Made by a program: the position numbers and the translations under genes | DNA from: Niastella vici | GTDB taxonomy: Bacteria > Bacteroidota > Bacteroidia > Chitinophagales > Chitinophagaceae | Direction: 5' to 3' | DNA: 64,000 nt | Assembly (NCBI RefSeq): GCF_002077945.1 | Contig: NZ_LVYD01000113.1 | Span: forward strand, 234,693 to 298,692 | Notes under the pieces: model-generated | The model's database searches: none | Told to the model about the DNA's origin: nothing | Seen by the model: only the letters and a program-made list of their open reading frames with translations | Shown here: piece by piece, positions 9,102 to 17,421 of the stretch | Layout of the letters: every line of letters begins with the position of its first letter | Position numbering within the stretch: the stretch's first letter is position 1

Positions 9102-10258
9102 TAGCCGGCGTATGCATACTTCTTTTTCAGGACAGAAAGGCTTTCATCGTTTTTAGCCAGTACCGGCAACGCCAGGTAAAAGGATGCCTGTTGTTCCCTG
9201 CTAAGCTTATTGAAGTCAACACCTCCATTAAAGAAGCCCAGCTTCTCCAGCGCTTTCACCCATTCAAGTAGTTCTGCCGTGGCAGGCTGTTTATCAGTCA
9301 ATATATTCCTGATCTCTTCGAATTTTTTGATAATAGCTTCCAGGTTGTCGTTAATATTACTCATTACACGCGCCAACTTCTCCCCTTCTTTTCCATATAA
9401 TTCATTCAGGTGCGGTTTCAATCGGGTGCTCACGATCTTCATAAGACTGTTGATACCGGGAAACGGGATATGATAAAAAAGACAACGGCGCAAAAAAGCA
9501 TCGGGCAGGTTTTTCTCAAAGTTGCTTGTCATGATCACCACGATCTGCGCCTGCGTGGGCGGCATGGCAACCGGCTTGTTCATGAGTTCACTGATATAAA
9601 ATTTCAGATTTTCAATCTCGTACAACAGGTCGTTTGGAAAATCGCGCGGCGCCTTGTCTATTTCATCGATAAGCACTACCGAGCTGCGCGGTCCTTTTTC
9701 CAGTTTATTGAATTCTGCCAGGTATTGCAGATCATTCAGGTCTTCATTTTGCAAAATGGCATCCTTGCCCCAGGCTTGCAAGATGGCATTGCCCAACGCA
9801 TTCATTTTAATAAAGGGATGGGCCGTAGCCCCCTTTTTTTCTTCAGCGCCCCTTCCATCGTGAGCAGCAGAGGCCGAACTGGTAACTGTGACCTTTCCGG
9901 TGGGCGCATATACATTCACTTCGTTTTCCATTTCGTCTACATACCGGCGCTGAAAATGCCGCACGGCGTCATAATAATAGAACAGGTCGGTGCCCGTGCT
10001 GGTGGTCTTGGTATTGAAAACAAAAGGTTTGTCGAGAAACGGACAGGTACTGTCAACATTGCTATTGCCCCCGGCCGACAGTAAATTCGCCACCTTGAAG
10101 GCCAATTGGGTTTTGCCCGTTCCCGGCGCTCCCGTAAGCAATAAAGGCTTGCCCAGCCAAATGGCCATTTGCACTGCGGTTTTGAGCCCTTCGTCATCCA
10201 GCACATAATGTTCTGGCGCTGTGTCGTGTTTGGTGCGGATGGTCTTTAGGTCGAACAT
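9101..10258 (-). CDS. MoxR-family AAA+ ATPase
   Basis: A 385-residue AAA+ ATPase. Walker A is GAPGTGKT at residues 43-50, Walker B is VVLIDEIDK around 194-202, and a sensor-1 type segment IVVIMTSNFEKNLPDAFLRR follows. MoxR ATPases act as chaperone-like remodellers, normally on a von Willebrand A partner encoded next door. The gene lies 17 bases after the DUF4062 gene and its TAA stop overlaps the ATG of the 1406-residue vWA-like membrane protein by one base, so the three genes form one transcription unit. A low-complexity linker at about 126-145 separates the early and middle parts of the ATPase core. Confidence 0.92.
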   Translation of the reverse strand: MFDLKTIRTKHDTAPEHYVLDDEGLKTAVQMAIWLGKPLLLTGAPGTGKTQLAFKVANLLSAGGNSNVDSTCPFLDKPFVFNTKTTSTGTDLFYYYDAVRHFQRRYVDEMENEVNVYAPTGKVTVTSSASAAHDGRGAEEKKGATAHPFIKMNALGNAILQAWGKDAILQNEDLNDLQYLAEFNKLEKGPRSSVVLIDEIDKAPRDFPNDLLYEIENLKFYISELMNKPVAMPPTQAQIVVIMTSNFEKNLPDAFLRRCLFYHIPFPGINSLMKIVSTRLKPHLNELYGKEGEKLARVMSNINDNLEAIIKKFEEIRNILTDKQPATAELLEWVKALEKLGFFNGGVDFNKLSREQQASFYLALPVLAKNDESLSVLKKKYAYAG

Positions 10259-10275
10259 AGCTGATGGTTTAAATA

Positions 10276-11535
10276 TTAACGGTTATACAGATCAATGATC
10301 CTTGCCAGGCACCCTTCCACTTCCTTGAAGAACAGGGGTCTGGTATGCAGTTCTTTCAGGTACAAACTGATCAGTTCTTCTTTACGCGATTCCAGCATTT
10401 CAATTCCCGCATCTTCGAGCCAGAATTTGATGTCCTGTATGCCGATCTTGTTTAGCTTCATGGGAGTATGCTCCCAGCGAATATTGCTGATGCGTTTATA
10501 GAATTCTTCTTCTGTTACCATATTGCCTTCTACGTATTGTAAAATGCCGAAGAAGAGGATACGCTTGTCGGTTTGCAGGCTGGCATTAATGCTATTGTAC
10601 TTTTTGTAAAAGGAGATCACAAACTCTTTGAGCCGGTCATTCTTCCACAGGGCGCTTTCGATGAACCAGGAAATGGAAAGATAATCGAGCTTTTGTTCCG
10701 TCATATAATCGATGACACCCTGCGGCGTTACATCTTTTGGCAGCCTGAACTTTTTATACTTCAGCTGGTTAAAGATCTCGCTTTTAATATAGATCTCGGC
10801 CTTGTCAAAATCCTGCACCGTATCTGGAATATTCGGTACTATACGGATATCTTTCCACGCCAGTTCCCTGTCCTCAAATTCTATTTCCTGCCGGCGGATA
10901 AAATAATGCGGCAGATCGTTTTCATGGCCATTCAACACAAAGAACTGGATGGGGTCTTCATCGATCGAGGACAGAAATTCCTGGTTCACTTCCGTTCTGT
11001 CGCACAGGTAAATTTTGTCGCGCAACAGGTCTTTTTTCTCAATAACGGTTTCAATGCGTTTTAAAGTAAAATAGTCGAGGCTTTCCAGTATTTTTTGCGG
11101 TATCTCTGTTTGTTCGTTGTAATACACGGTTTGTATCTGCGAACGGGCGATCTCCTGCTTCCAGGCCGTTAACAGGGGCGGCTCATCAGGGGGTGGCGTA
11201 CCAGCCTTGAGCAGGATCAGCCTTTCTATAGAATGGCCATTGGCCTTTCTTTTATTGGCCTGTTCATATTCCCAATAAGTAAAGGACCTGCCCGAAGGCT
11301 GCCCATCTTTTTGAGCAATGGAACCATACTGATCGCCCAGAATGAGTACATAAATATTGCAGTTATCTACATCTTCCAGGCATTTCTGCAACACATCCCT
11401 GTCGGCCGCCCGGTAATCTTCCATAGCCGTAATTTCATACAGGTATGTACGTGACTTTATAGCAGTGAGGAACTGCTCACGCGTGTCCCTGAACTCCATG
11501 TAGGGGGAAGATAAATAAACGTTCAACTTGCTCAT
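10276..11535 (-). CDS. DUF4062 protein, first gene of a MoxR three-gene system
   Basis: 419 residues. The N-terminus (1-110) is a DUF4062 domain: KLNVYLSSPYMEFRDTREQF, then TAMEDYRAADRDVLQKCLEDVDNCNIYVLILGDQYGS. This domain has a Rossmann-like fold and is found at the front of NTPase signalling and conflict proteins. The middle (about 165-235) has KIYLCDRTEVNQEF and FFVLNGHENDLPHYFIRR, which resembles inactivated STAND-like modules with a lost P-loop. The C-terminal third is helical. No Walker motifs are present. It leads a compact operon with MoxR and the giant vWA-like protein. A sensor or effector role in a defence-like switch is inference. Confidence 0.85.
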   Translation of the reverse strand: MSKLNVYLSSPYMEFRDTREQFLTAIKSRTYLYEITAMEDYRAADRDVLQKCLEDVDNCNIYVLILGDQYGSIAQKDGQPSGRSFTYWEYEQANKRKANGHSIERLILLKAGTPPPDEPPLLTAWKQEIARSQIQTVYYNEQTEIPQKILESLDYFTLKRIETVIEKKDLLRDKIYLCDRTEVNQEFLSSIDEDPIQFFVLNGHENDLPHYFIRRQEIEFEDRELAWKDIRIVPNIPDTVQDFDKAEIYIKSEIFNQLKYKKFRLPKDVTPQGVIDYMTEQKLDYLSISWFIESALWKNDRLKEFVISFYKKYNSINASLQTDKRILFFGILQYVEGNMVTEEEFYKRISNIRWEHTPMKLNKIGIQDIKFWLEDAGIEMLESRKEELISLYLKELHTRPLFFKEVEGCLARIIDLYNR

Positions 11536-11720
11536 TCGTCACGTATACGTTTATGTGTTAACCCGGATATTGTTCATTATCATGGGGAATCAGCCTGTCA
11601 AATATTAAGAAATAGTTGACTCTTATACAATACCACAATATGGTTATGCCTAATTACGACAATTTAGCGGGGTAAAAATGGGTGTTTTTCACGTTTTTCT
11701 ATAGAAGTGGGCTGAAATGA

Positions 11721-11759
11721 AAACAGGCCATCCCGACTCTTAGCCGGAATGGCCTGTTT
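11721..11759 (-). terminator. Hairpin terminator after the ArsR operon
   Basis: AAACAGGCCAT at 11721-11731 pairs exactly with ATGGCCTGTTT at 11749-11759. On the minus strand the hairpin is followed by TTTTC. It lies 25 bases after the last gene of the DUF4256 operon. The remaining bases up to the DUF4062 start at 11535 (about 185) hold no gene and should contain that operon's promoter, though I see no clear -7 box. Confidence 0.75.
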
Positions 11760-11784
11760 AACTTTATGGTTAAGTTACCTGTAA

Positions 11785-12351
11785 TTACACCCTAAGTGCG
11801 CCCCGGAAGCCCCGGGCGGCATAATATGACTCTGCGCCATTGTGATACAGGAAGACGGTGCCATAACGGTAATCACAAAACACAGCGCCGCCGAGCTTTC
11901 TGATAGCAGCCGGTGTTTTTACCCAGCTCGATGTTTTTGTATCGAAAGTACCCAACTGTTGCAATGCGCGGTATTCTTCTTCCGACAACAATTCAATGCC
12001 CATTTCAGTGGCCATATCAACAGCGTTATCGGCTGGTTTATTTTCCTTTCTTGCCTCCAGTGCTTCGCGATCGTAACAAACACTTCTGCGGCCTTTAGGA
12101 CTTTCGGGGGAACAATCATAAAAAATATATTCGCCCGTCTTTTTATCATAACCAACCACATCAGGCTCGCCGCCGGTTTCTTCCATTATATGGAGCGACC
12201 ATAATTTTTCAGGGCCGGCATTGAGCTTTGCTTCCACTTCGGCCCAGGCAATTCCTTTATGACGATCTTTATTTTTCTCAAAACGGGTTTTCAGGGTATT
12301 GAGTAGTGCTGTATTTTCTTCCGAAGACAACTTCTTTTTATTATTTTTCAT
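11785..12351 (-). CDS. DUF4256 domain protein
   Basis: 188 residues, cytosolic, no signal or membrane segment. The whole length matches the DUF4256 pattern: an N-terminal helix (LLNTLKTRFEKNKDRHKGIAW), the central EETGGEPDVVGYDKKTGEYIFYDCSPESP, and a C-terminal VFCDYRYGTVFLYHNGAESYYAARGFRG. The biochemical function of this family is not known. It is the last gene of an ArsR-headed operon, 11 bases after the YdeI-like gene, which suggests a role in the same stress or small-molecule response. Confidence 0.88.
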   Translation of the reverse strand: MKNNKKKLSSEENTALLNTLKTRFEKNKDRHKGIAWAEVEAKLNAGPEKLWSLHIMEETGGEPDVVGYDKKTGEYIFYDCSPESPKGRRSVCYDREALEARKENKPADNAVDMATEMGIELLSEEEYRALQQLGTFDTKTSSWVKTPAAIRKLGGAVFCDYRYGTVFLYHNGAESYYAARGFRGALRV

Positions 12352-12362
12352 ATGCCGTATTA

Positions 12363-12944
12363 TTATTCGTCTTCCAATCCCTTTCCATCGAGAATTTGCT
12401 GTAAATATTTTTCAATTCTTGACTCGCGGGTCTTTGACTGTTTGGCTGATGAAAAATAAAGCAGGTAGCCTCGTTGCCGGCCCGGCGTCAATGCATCAAA
12501 GGCTTTTCTGAGCGCAGGCATTTTATTTAACTTCTTTTGAAACTCTTCAGGCACCGCATATTCCTTGGTCTTTTTTAATTGCACCTTCAGGCCAAGCTTT
12601 TCTACTTCAATGGCTTCATAGATGTAAGCTTTCAGGGTTGATTCCAGTTTGACGATCTCTTTCAAACTGGTGAACCTGATCTGGCGTGCCGCCTGTACAT
12701 TCTCCGTTTGCTGTACCAGTATACTATTGGGGTCACTTAACAATGCGCCTTTGAAAAACAAAAACGCACAGTATTCTTTAAACGCATGTATTAAAACGAC
12801 ATTAGTGTCCTGATACTGGTAACAGGGACAACCCCATTTTAATTCTTCCGTTAGTCCACAATCGAGCGCGATCGTTCTTAATTTCTCCAGCTCTTTTTGC
12901 CAGCTTTGTGCTTTGTCAAAGTAGAAATCAACCTTGGGATTCAT
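12363..12944 (-). CDS. YdeI/DUF1801-type protein
   Basis: 193 residues. The N-terminal half is the DUF1801 fold (VDFYFDKAQSWQKELEKLR, LKWGCPCYQYQDTNVVLIHAFKEYCAFLFFKG), and the C-terminal half is the YdeI tail (VPEEFQKKLNKMPALRKAFDALTPGRQRGYLLYFSSAKQSKTRESRIEK). Members of this group are small soluble proteins, some linked to cationic peptide resistance, but the mechanism is unclear. It sits 6 bases after the DoxX gene and 11 bases before the DUF4256 gene, so it belongs to the ArsR operon. Confidence 0.85.
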   Translation of the reverse strand: MNPKVDFYFDKAQSWQKELEKLRTIALDCGLTEELKWGCPCYQYQDTNVVLIHAFKEYCAFLFFKGALLSDPNSILVQQTENVQAARQIRFTSLKEIVKLESTLKAYIYEAIEVEKLGLKVQLKKTKEYAVPEEFQKKLNKMPALRKAFDALTPGRQRGYLLYFSSAKQSKTRESRIEKYLQQILDGKGLEDE

Positions 12945-12950
12945 ACTACA

Positions 12951-13337
12951 TCATTTATTGGTAATTGAAATAGGTCTTCTATCTGCAGGCCTGAAGTACC
13001 ACGATAATACGGTCAGTAAAATTAATAATATTGGTCCAAAAAACTCTTTGGCTGCCGAGCCGCTGGCAAAATGTGAAAACACAGCGCCCGACATGGCAAA
13101 AAAGAAGCCTGCATACGCCCATTCTTTTAATAATGGAAATTTAGGAATAAGTACGGCAATAACGCCCAGCAATTTCCAGATGCCCAGTATGGTTAGAATA
13201 TACAGCGGATACCCAAGGAATGCCATCTTACTGGCTTCTGCCGGCACTTTTAACAATTGTACAATACCGGTTGCCACCATTCCTAATGAAAGCCACAGCG
13301 TGGCGATCCAATAGATGATCTTGTTTCTTTTTGTCAT
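12951..13337 (-). CDS. DoxX-family small membrane protein
   Basis: 128 residues with four predicted membrane helices (about 8-28, 46-64, 73-92, 98-116), the size and layout of the DoxX family. The segments VATGIVQLLKVP and ILGIWKLLGVIAVLIPKFPLLKEWAYAGFFFAMSGAVFSHFASG are typical. DoxX proteins are integral membrane proteins often linked to redox or thiol stress; exact roles vary. The gene is in the middle of the five-gene ArsR operon, 11 bases after the SRPBCC gene. Confidence 0.9.
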   Translation of the reverse strand: MTKRNKIIYWIATLWLSLGMVATGIVQLLKVPAEASKMAFLGYPLYILTILGIWKLLGVIAVLIPKFPLLKEWAYAGFFFAMSGAVFSHFASGSAAKEFFGPILLILLTVLSWYFRPADRRPISITNK

Positions 13338-13348
13338 AAGATATTATT

Positions 13349-13831
13349 TTACTTTACTTTACTAACAACTTCCTGTAAGCGGTTATGCGCCATATTGAGG
13401 CCGGCCGCAAAAGGCATTTTCAGCAACTGATCTCTGAGCGCAACTGACTTGAATACGATGTGCATATTGAGCCGGCTGGTGTCGTCGGTGATTTTTTCAA
13501 ATTCCAGGAACTCCAACTGCACATCAAAAGGCGTATTGGCACTTTCGAAGGTGCGGGTGATCTTTTGCTCCGGAACAAACTCATGAAATACCCCGCCGGC
13601 GCTGTACAGCACATTCCCTTTTGCATCAACGGTTTCAAATCCCCAGCTGCCATGCTTTTTATTTTCCAGCTGCAGCACTTTGGTTGTTCCATACTCATGC
13701 GACATCCACTGCTCAAAAAGCTCCGGCTCTACATGCGCCTTGAAAAGTAATTCAACCGGCAGATCAAATTCCCTGGTTATTACCAGGTCATGTTTGCCAT
13801 CTTCGGCAGTGACCTTTGTTTTTCGTTCCAT
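13349..13831 (-). CDS. SRPBCC (AHSA1-type) ligand-binding domain protein
   Basis: 160 residues forming one START/Bet v 1-like fold: DLVITREFDLPVELLFKAHVEPELFEQW at the front, GGVFHEFVPEQKITRTFES in the middle, and the long C-terminal helix AAGLNMAHNRLQEVV. Such proteins enclose a hydrophobic pocket. ArsR regulators followed by an SRPBCC gene are a common pair in bacteria, and the spacing here is 6 bases, so co-regulation is very likely. The ligand is unknown. Confidence 0.9.
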   Translation of the reverse strand: MERKTKVTAEDGKHDLVITREFDLPVELLFKAHVEPELFEQWMSHEYGTTKVLQLENKKHGSWGFETVDAKGNVLYSAGGVFHEFVPEQKITRTFESANTPFDVQLEFLEFEKITDDTSRLNMHIVFKSVALRDQLLKMPFAAGLNMAHNRLQEVVSKVK

Positions 13832-13837
13832 GGTATG

Positions 13838-14161
13838 TTATTTTTTGGGTTTGTATTTTTTCATGATGTCTTCCAGCTTATTGAACCGGTCATCCCACAA
13901 CTTGCGGAATGGTTCTATGAAGTCGGCTACCTCTTTCATTTTTTTGGCGTTTATGTGATAGATTATTTCCCGGCCGTTCTGCTCCTGCTCAAGCAGTTCG
14001 CACTCGGTAAGTATTTGCAGATGTTTTGAAACGGTGGGCCTTGCCGTGTCGAAATTGGCCGCTATGGCTCCTGCCGTCATGGCCTGTGTGGCTACCAATA
14101 GCAAGACGGCCCTTCTGGTAGGGTCTGCTATGGCCTGAAATACGTCTCTTCGTAAATTCAT
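13838..14161 (-). CDS. ArsR-family transcriptional repressor
   Basis: 107 residues, one winged helix-turn-helix: [19 protein letters not shown] at the front and [41 protein letters not shown] for the recognition helix and wing. No Cys pair of the metal-sensing ArsR type is visible in the DNA-binding helix, so it probably belongs to the subgroup that pairs with SRPBCC/AHSA1 genes and need not sense metal. It is the first of five genes (spacings 6, 11, 6 and 11 bases). Two palindromes in its own promoter are probable binding sites. Confidence 0.92.
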   Translation of the reverse strand: MNLRRDVFQAIADPTRRAVLLLVATQAMTAGAIAANFDTARPTVSKHLQILTECELLEQEQNGREIIYHINAKKMKEVADFIEPFRKLWDDRFNKLEDIMKKYKPKK

Positions 14162-14166
14162 TTTAT

Positions 14167-14217
14167 GTAGCTATTTGACTACAAATATAAATGTAGTCAT
14201 TTAACTACGCAAATATA
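14167..14217 (-). promoter_or_regulatory. Promoter and twin operator of the ArsR operon
   Basis: Two similar palindromes lie 26 bases apart: GTAGCTATTTGACTAC at 14167-14182 and GTAGTCATTTAACTAC at 14193-14208. Reading the minus strand, TATATTTG boxes (Bacteroidota -7 type TAnnTTTG) lie at 14189-14182 and 14217-14210, between and just upstream of the palindromes. A repressor bound here would cover the start of transcription. This is the expected pattern for ArsR autoregulation. Confidence 0.75.
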
Positions 14218-14232
14218 TTTTTGCGGGACCTC

Positions 14233-15999
14233 TTATTTAGTGGTATCCTTCTGGTGTTTCCACAATTCCTGGAAAATGGGGCTGTGCTCGCGCAGGTGTT
14301 CAAAAGTTCCCTCGGCAGCTACCTTTCCCTGCTTTAATACATAGATATAATCGAACTGGTACAGCAGGTGCAGGCGGTGCATGGAAGAAATAAGCGCCTT
14401 GTTTTTAAATGCGCTAAACATCTTCTGGTAGATCATGGCTTCCGTTTTGGGATCAACACTGCTGGTAGGTTCATCGAGCAACACCACTTCGCTTTCGCTG
14501 GCCGCCAGGATTCCACGGGCAAGCGCCAGCCGTTGTTTTTGTCCGCCCGACAGGTTCACGCCTTTTTCCCGGATATCCGATTCCAGTCCTTTCGGCAACT
14601 GACTGATCACATCGGTGAAATGGGCGCTTTCACTAACCGCCATAATTTCCTGGTCAGAAAATGGCAGGCCAAGCGTAATATTATAAGCAATGGTGTTCTC
14701 AAAGATCTCCGGCTCCTGCGGGAACAAGGTTACGGTTTCATTGATAGTGCTCAATGCAAAGGGTTTGCCATCAACCTGTAACTGCAGGCCCTCTTCGGGA
14801 TTGTACAGTCCGCGTAATAAGGCCAGCAGGGTGCTTTTACCACTGCCACTTTCACCAATAAGCGCAATCTTTTTTCCCCGCCCAATGGTGAGGTGCAGGT
14901 TATGCAGGCTTTGCGGCGCATGCTCGCTATCGTACTGGTTGCGGTGTGAGAAGCTGAGATTACTTATCTCGATGGTCTTCCAGTCTTCCGGCAAATCGGT
15001 AAGCTGATCGGGGCGATGCTGTTCGTGGTAGGCCTTTTCAATATTGCGGGCTGTTTCCAGATGCGTGTTGTACTGTACAATTTCGGTGTATTGCCAGGCC
15101 ACATCATGGAATACGGTGGTGAACTGATTTACAAAACCCAACAGGGTAACCAGTCCGGCCACAGGGAAAACCCTGCCCGGTTCCCAGTTCTGGTATACAA
15201 AGCCGGCGGCGATCACCACATAAATAAGCGTGACCATCATATCGGCCACAAACCATTTCCATTCATTGATGGTGGCATTCTTTCTGAATGGCCGGGCAAT
15301 CAACTGCACTTTACTCAGTAATCCGCTTTCCATGCTTTTCTCAAGCCGGAGCGTGATCACGGTCATGATGTTCGAAAGGCTGTCGAACAGCGTGGAAGAA
15401 ACCACATGTTCGCGCTCATTTACTTCATCGAGTGTTTTAATGAAGGGTTTGTCGAATTTCATGATCACCCAAATGGTGAAAATACCGAGCAATATACCAA
15501 TGCCCCCAAACACCGGCGAGAAATACAACATGGCTATTACTGAGAACAACAGTTTGGCCAGCGCATGAATGTACATGAAACCTTTATCAAAAAATTCTTT
15601 CAGCGCTTCATATGCCTTGCGAATGCGGTTAATGGTAGAACCGCTGTGATGGTCCTGGTGCCATTTTACGGGCAGATGCAGGGCCTGGTGGTAGCGTTCC
15701 AACAAAAAATTACGGCTAAGGTTAAATGCCAGCTGGCGTTCCATAATGCGCGATGGACCGTGAAAGCTCCATTCAACGAATTTCATTCCAAAATAAGCAA
15801 CGGCGTATAGAAAGGCATAATGAAAAACCTGTTTGGTGTCCTGCTGCACTTTCCCAATAAACCAGCCGAAAAGAATGGGATTCAGCGAATAGATCACATT
15901 GGCAATAAAGAATAACGTATACACCAGTACGTATTTTTTTTGTTCATGGCGGGCATAATGCCATGCGGTGCGCAATAAAGAAATATATGGATTAGGCAT
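14233..15999 (-). CDS. ABC transporter, fused membrane and ATPase domains
   Basis: 588 residues. The N-terminal half has about six membrane helices of the exporter type (KYVLVYTLFFIANVIYSL is the first), and the C-terminal half is the ATPase: Walker A GESGSGKST, signature LSGGQKQRLALAR, Walker B EVVLLDEPTSSVDP, and a switch His in SSMHRL. It should work as a homodimer or heterodimer exporting lipids, drugs or peptides; the substrate cannot be read from the sequence. The chosen start at 15999 (MPNPYISLLRTAWHYARHEQ) drops nine poor residues of the longer frame. It stands alone, upstream of the ArsR operon. Confidence 0.93.
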   Translation of the reverse strand: MPNPYISLLRTAWHYARHEQKKYVLVYTLFFIANVIYSLNPILFGWFIGKVQQDTKQVFHYAFLYAVAYFGMKFVEWSFHGPSRIMERQLAFNLSRNFLLERYHQALHLPVKWHQDHHSGSTINRIRKAYEALKEFFDKGFMYIHALAKLLFSVIAMLYFSPVFGGIGILLGIFTIWVIMKFDKPFIKTLDEVNEREHVVSSTLFDSLSNIMTVITLRLEKSMESGLLSKVQLIARPFRKNATINEWKWFVADMMVTLIYVVIAAGFVYQNWEPGRVFPVAGLVTLLGFVNQFTTVFHDVAWQYTEIVQYNTHLETARNIEKAYHEQHRPDQLTDLPEDWKTIEISNLSFSHRNQYDSEHAPQSLHNLHLTIGRGKKIALIGESGSGKSTLLALLRGLYNPEEGLQLQVDGKPFALSTINETVTLFPQEPEIFENTIAYNITLGLPFSDQEIMAVSESAHFTDVISQLPKGLESDIREKGVNLSGGQKQRLALARGILAASESEVVLLDEPTSSVDPKTEAMIYQKMFSAFKNKALISSMHRLHLLYQFDYIYVLKQGKVAAEGTFEHLREHSPIFQELWKHQKDTTK

Positions 16000-16196
16000 T
16001 TTTTCTGATAAATGAAATGTAAACAAAAGGGTTTCCTCCTGGCGAATTCCCGGGAGAAAGTTGGATCGGAGCGGGCTACAAATGGAATGCAGCGGAAAGA
16101 CCCTGGTACAAGTTAGTGTGTGAAGGCCATCAGCATTTTCATCATTCGCTTTTTACAATGGAATGGCAAAGGTCTGCATTTTTTCCGAAATAAAGA

Positions 16197-16231
16197 AGGC
16201 CATCCCCGACCCTCAGTCACAGGAATGGCCT
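16197..16231 (-). terminator. Hairpin, probable terminator of the decayed gene
   Basis: AGGCCAT at 16197-16203 pairs with ATGGCCT at 16225-16231. It follows the stop of the remnant frame ending at 16262 when read on the minus strand, with a TTCTTTATTT tract after it. The sequence resembles the terminator at 11721-11759. The stretch 16000-16190 holds nothing that I recognise. Confidence 0.5.
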
Positions 16232-16261
16232 GTTAAACTGTATTGTTCTATTAAATTTTAA

Positions 16262-16471
16262 TTACATTTTCACCTTCACCACGCTGTTGATATATTCCTC
16301 GATGTTGGTATAACCATCGCCATCCCTGTCTTTCACTGCATCGGATGCATCATTGGGATTATCACAGATCAATAAATAAGAATGTGTTTTCGGTAAAGCC
16401 AGTACCTGCAATATGCGGTTGTTTTTATTCAGGTTGTGCCAGCGGGTAATTGGGCGATGCGTAATAACCAG
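16262..16471 (-). pseudogene. C-terminal remnant of a secreted protein with EF-hand-like tail
   Basis: The minus strand is open for about 70 codons without a start codon. It reads RWHNLNKNNRILQVLALPKT, then DNPNDASDAVKDRDGDGY, then TNIEEYINSVV and a TAA at 16264-16262. The DxDGDGYTNIEEY motif is an EF-hand/dockerin-like calcium loop that closes many Bacteroidota secreted polysaccharide lyases and related enzymes. A stop codon (TGA at 16474-16472) precedes the fragment in frame. A neighbouring frame upstream also looks coding (DSHEPLTGYYASPNYPLA), so a frameshift may be part of the damage. The rest of the gene is absent. Confidence 0.55.
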
Positions 16472-16540
16472 TCAATGGTTCATGACTATCCCGGCGGATG
16501 ATCATGATCATCTATTGCAAATAAGGGAAGTTTAGGGTGC

Positions 16541-17356
16541 TTACCCGAACATTATTTTCACGGTTTGATAGAACAGCCGGCTTTGGAGGTGTTGCGCCTG
16601 TTCTGAAAAACCCTGCAGACCGAAAAGCCCGGCCGCATTGCCCTTATTAATGGCTATTTCGAGGTAACCGGCGGCATTGAACAGGGCCAGCTTCTCCCCT
16701 TCAGCCACATCGGCATAGGATTCGGCAATTTTGTCGATTATTTCATTCCGCTTGAAAACGATGCGGAAGGGACGCCCTTTCCGGTGTTCTTCAAATTGTT
16801 CGCGGGTGATATTTACCACAATATTTTCGAAGTGGTCAATAAAAATGATCTGCCCTTCCATCCAGTTCTCCCCAAACAGCGGCCGCAAATGGTTCTTTTC
16901 AATAAATGGCACATCGGGCATACCAATATCCTGCAAGCGGGCGCCGGCGTGCAGTTGCTGAACGGCTTCACCCATTACCTGGGTTAAATACAGGGTGTTC
17001 TTGATGGCTTTGGGATCAAGGGGCAGTCCAATGATCATTTCGGGCTTATCTTCCAGGATCATGGTGAGCAACCCGTTATCGGCGCATAAAATATATTGTT
17101 CCTGATGCCAGGCCAGCAGCAGCTGCTCAGGCTTTTTTTCATACAAATTGATCAGCAGCAGGTGAAACGTATGAGAAGGAAATTGTTTTATGGCATTACG
17201 GCAAACATAAGCAGCCTGCGGATAATTGAACGGGGAAATGGTATGCGAAACATCAACCAGGGTAAACCCGGGGTTCTGTTGCAACAACCGGCCTTTTACT
17301 GCGCCCACCAGGTAGTCTTGCATACCAAAATCAGAAGTGAGGGTTAGTAAAGGCAT
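16541..17356 (-). CDS. SAM hydroxide adenosyltransferase (DUF62, fluorinase/chlorinase fold)
   Basis: 271 residues. The N-terminus LLTLTSDFGMQDYLVGAVKG is the signature of the SAM-dependent halogenase-like family; VDVSHTISPFNYPQAAYVCR and LCADNGLLTMIL follow, as do FIDHFENIVVNITREQF and the C-terminal beta-barrel end. Most members split S-adenosylmethionine with hydroxide into adenosine and methionine rather than adding a halide, so the hydrolase-like role is preferred. No signal peptide; cytosolic. The SDR gene is 65 bases upstream on the same strand. Confidence 0.88.
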   Translation of the reverse strand: MPLLTLTSDFGMQDYLVGAVKGRLLQQNPGFTLVDVSHTISPFNYPQAAYVCRNAIKQFPSHTFHLLLINLYEKKPEQLLLAWHQEQYILCADNGLLTMILEDKPEMIIGLPLDPKAIKNTLYLTQVMGEAVQQLHAGARLQDIGMPDVPFIEKNHLRPLFGENWMEGQIIFIDHFENIVVNITREQFEEHRKGRPFRIVFKRNEIIDKIAESYADVAEGEKLALFNAAGYLEIAINKGNAAGLFGLQGFSEQAQHLQSRLFYQTVKIMFG

Positions 17357-17421
17357 TCTGGAAATTAATAATTAAGAATTAGAAATGAGAAATAAAAATG
17401 TGAAGGCAGCCCTGCAATTTG

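Noticed and set aside
16541..17356. True halogenase (fluorinase/chlorinase) activity
   Set aside because: The family signature alone cannot support halide use, and most family members hydrolyse SAM; no halogen-metabolism genes are nearby.
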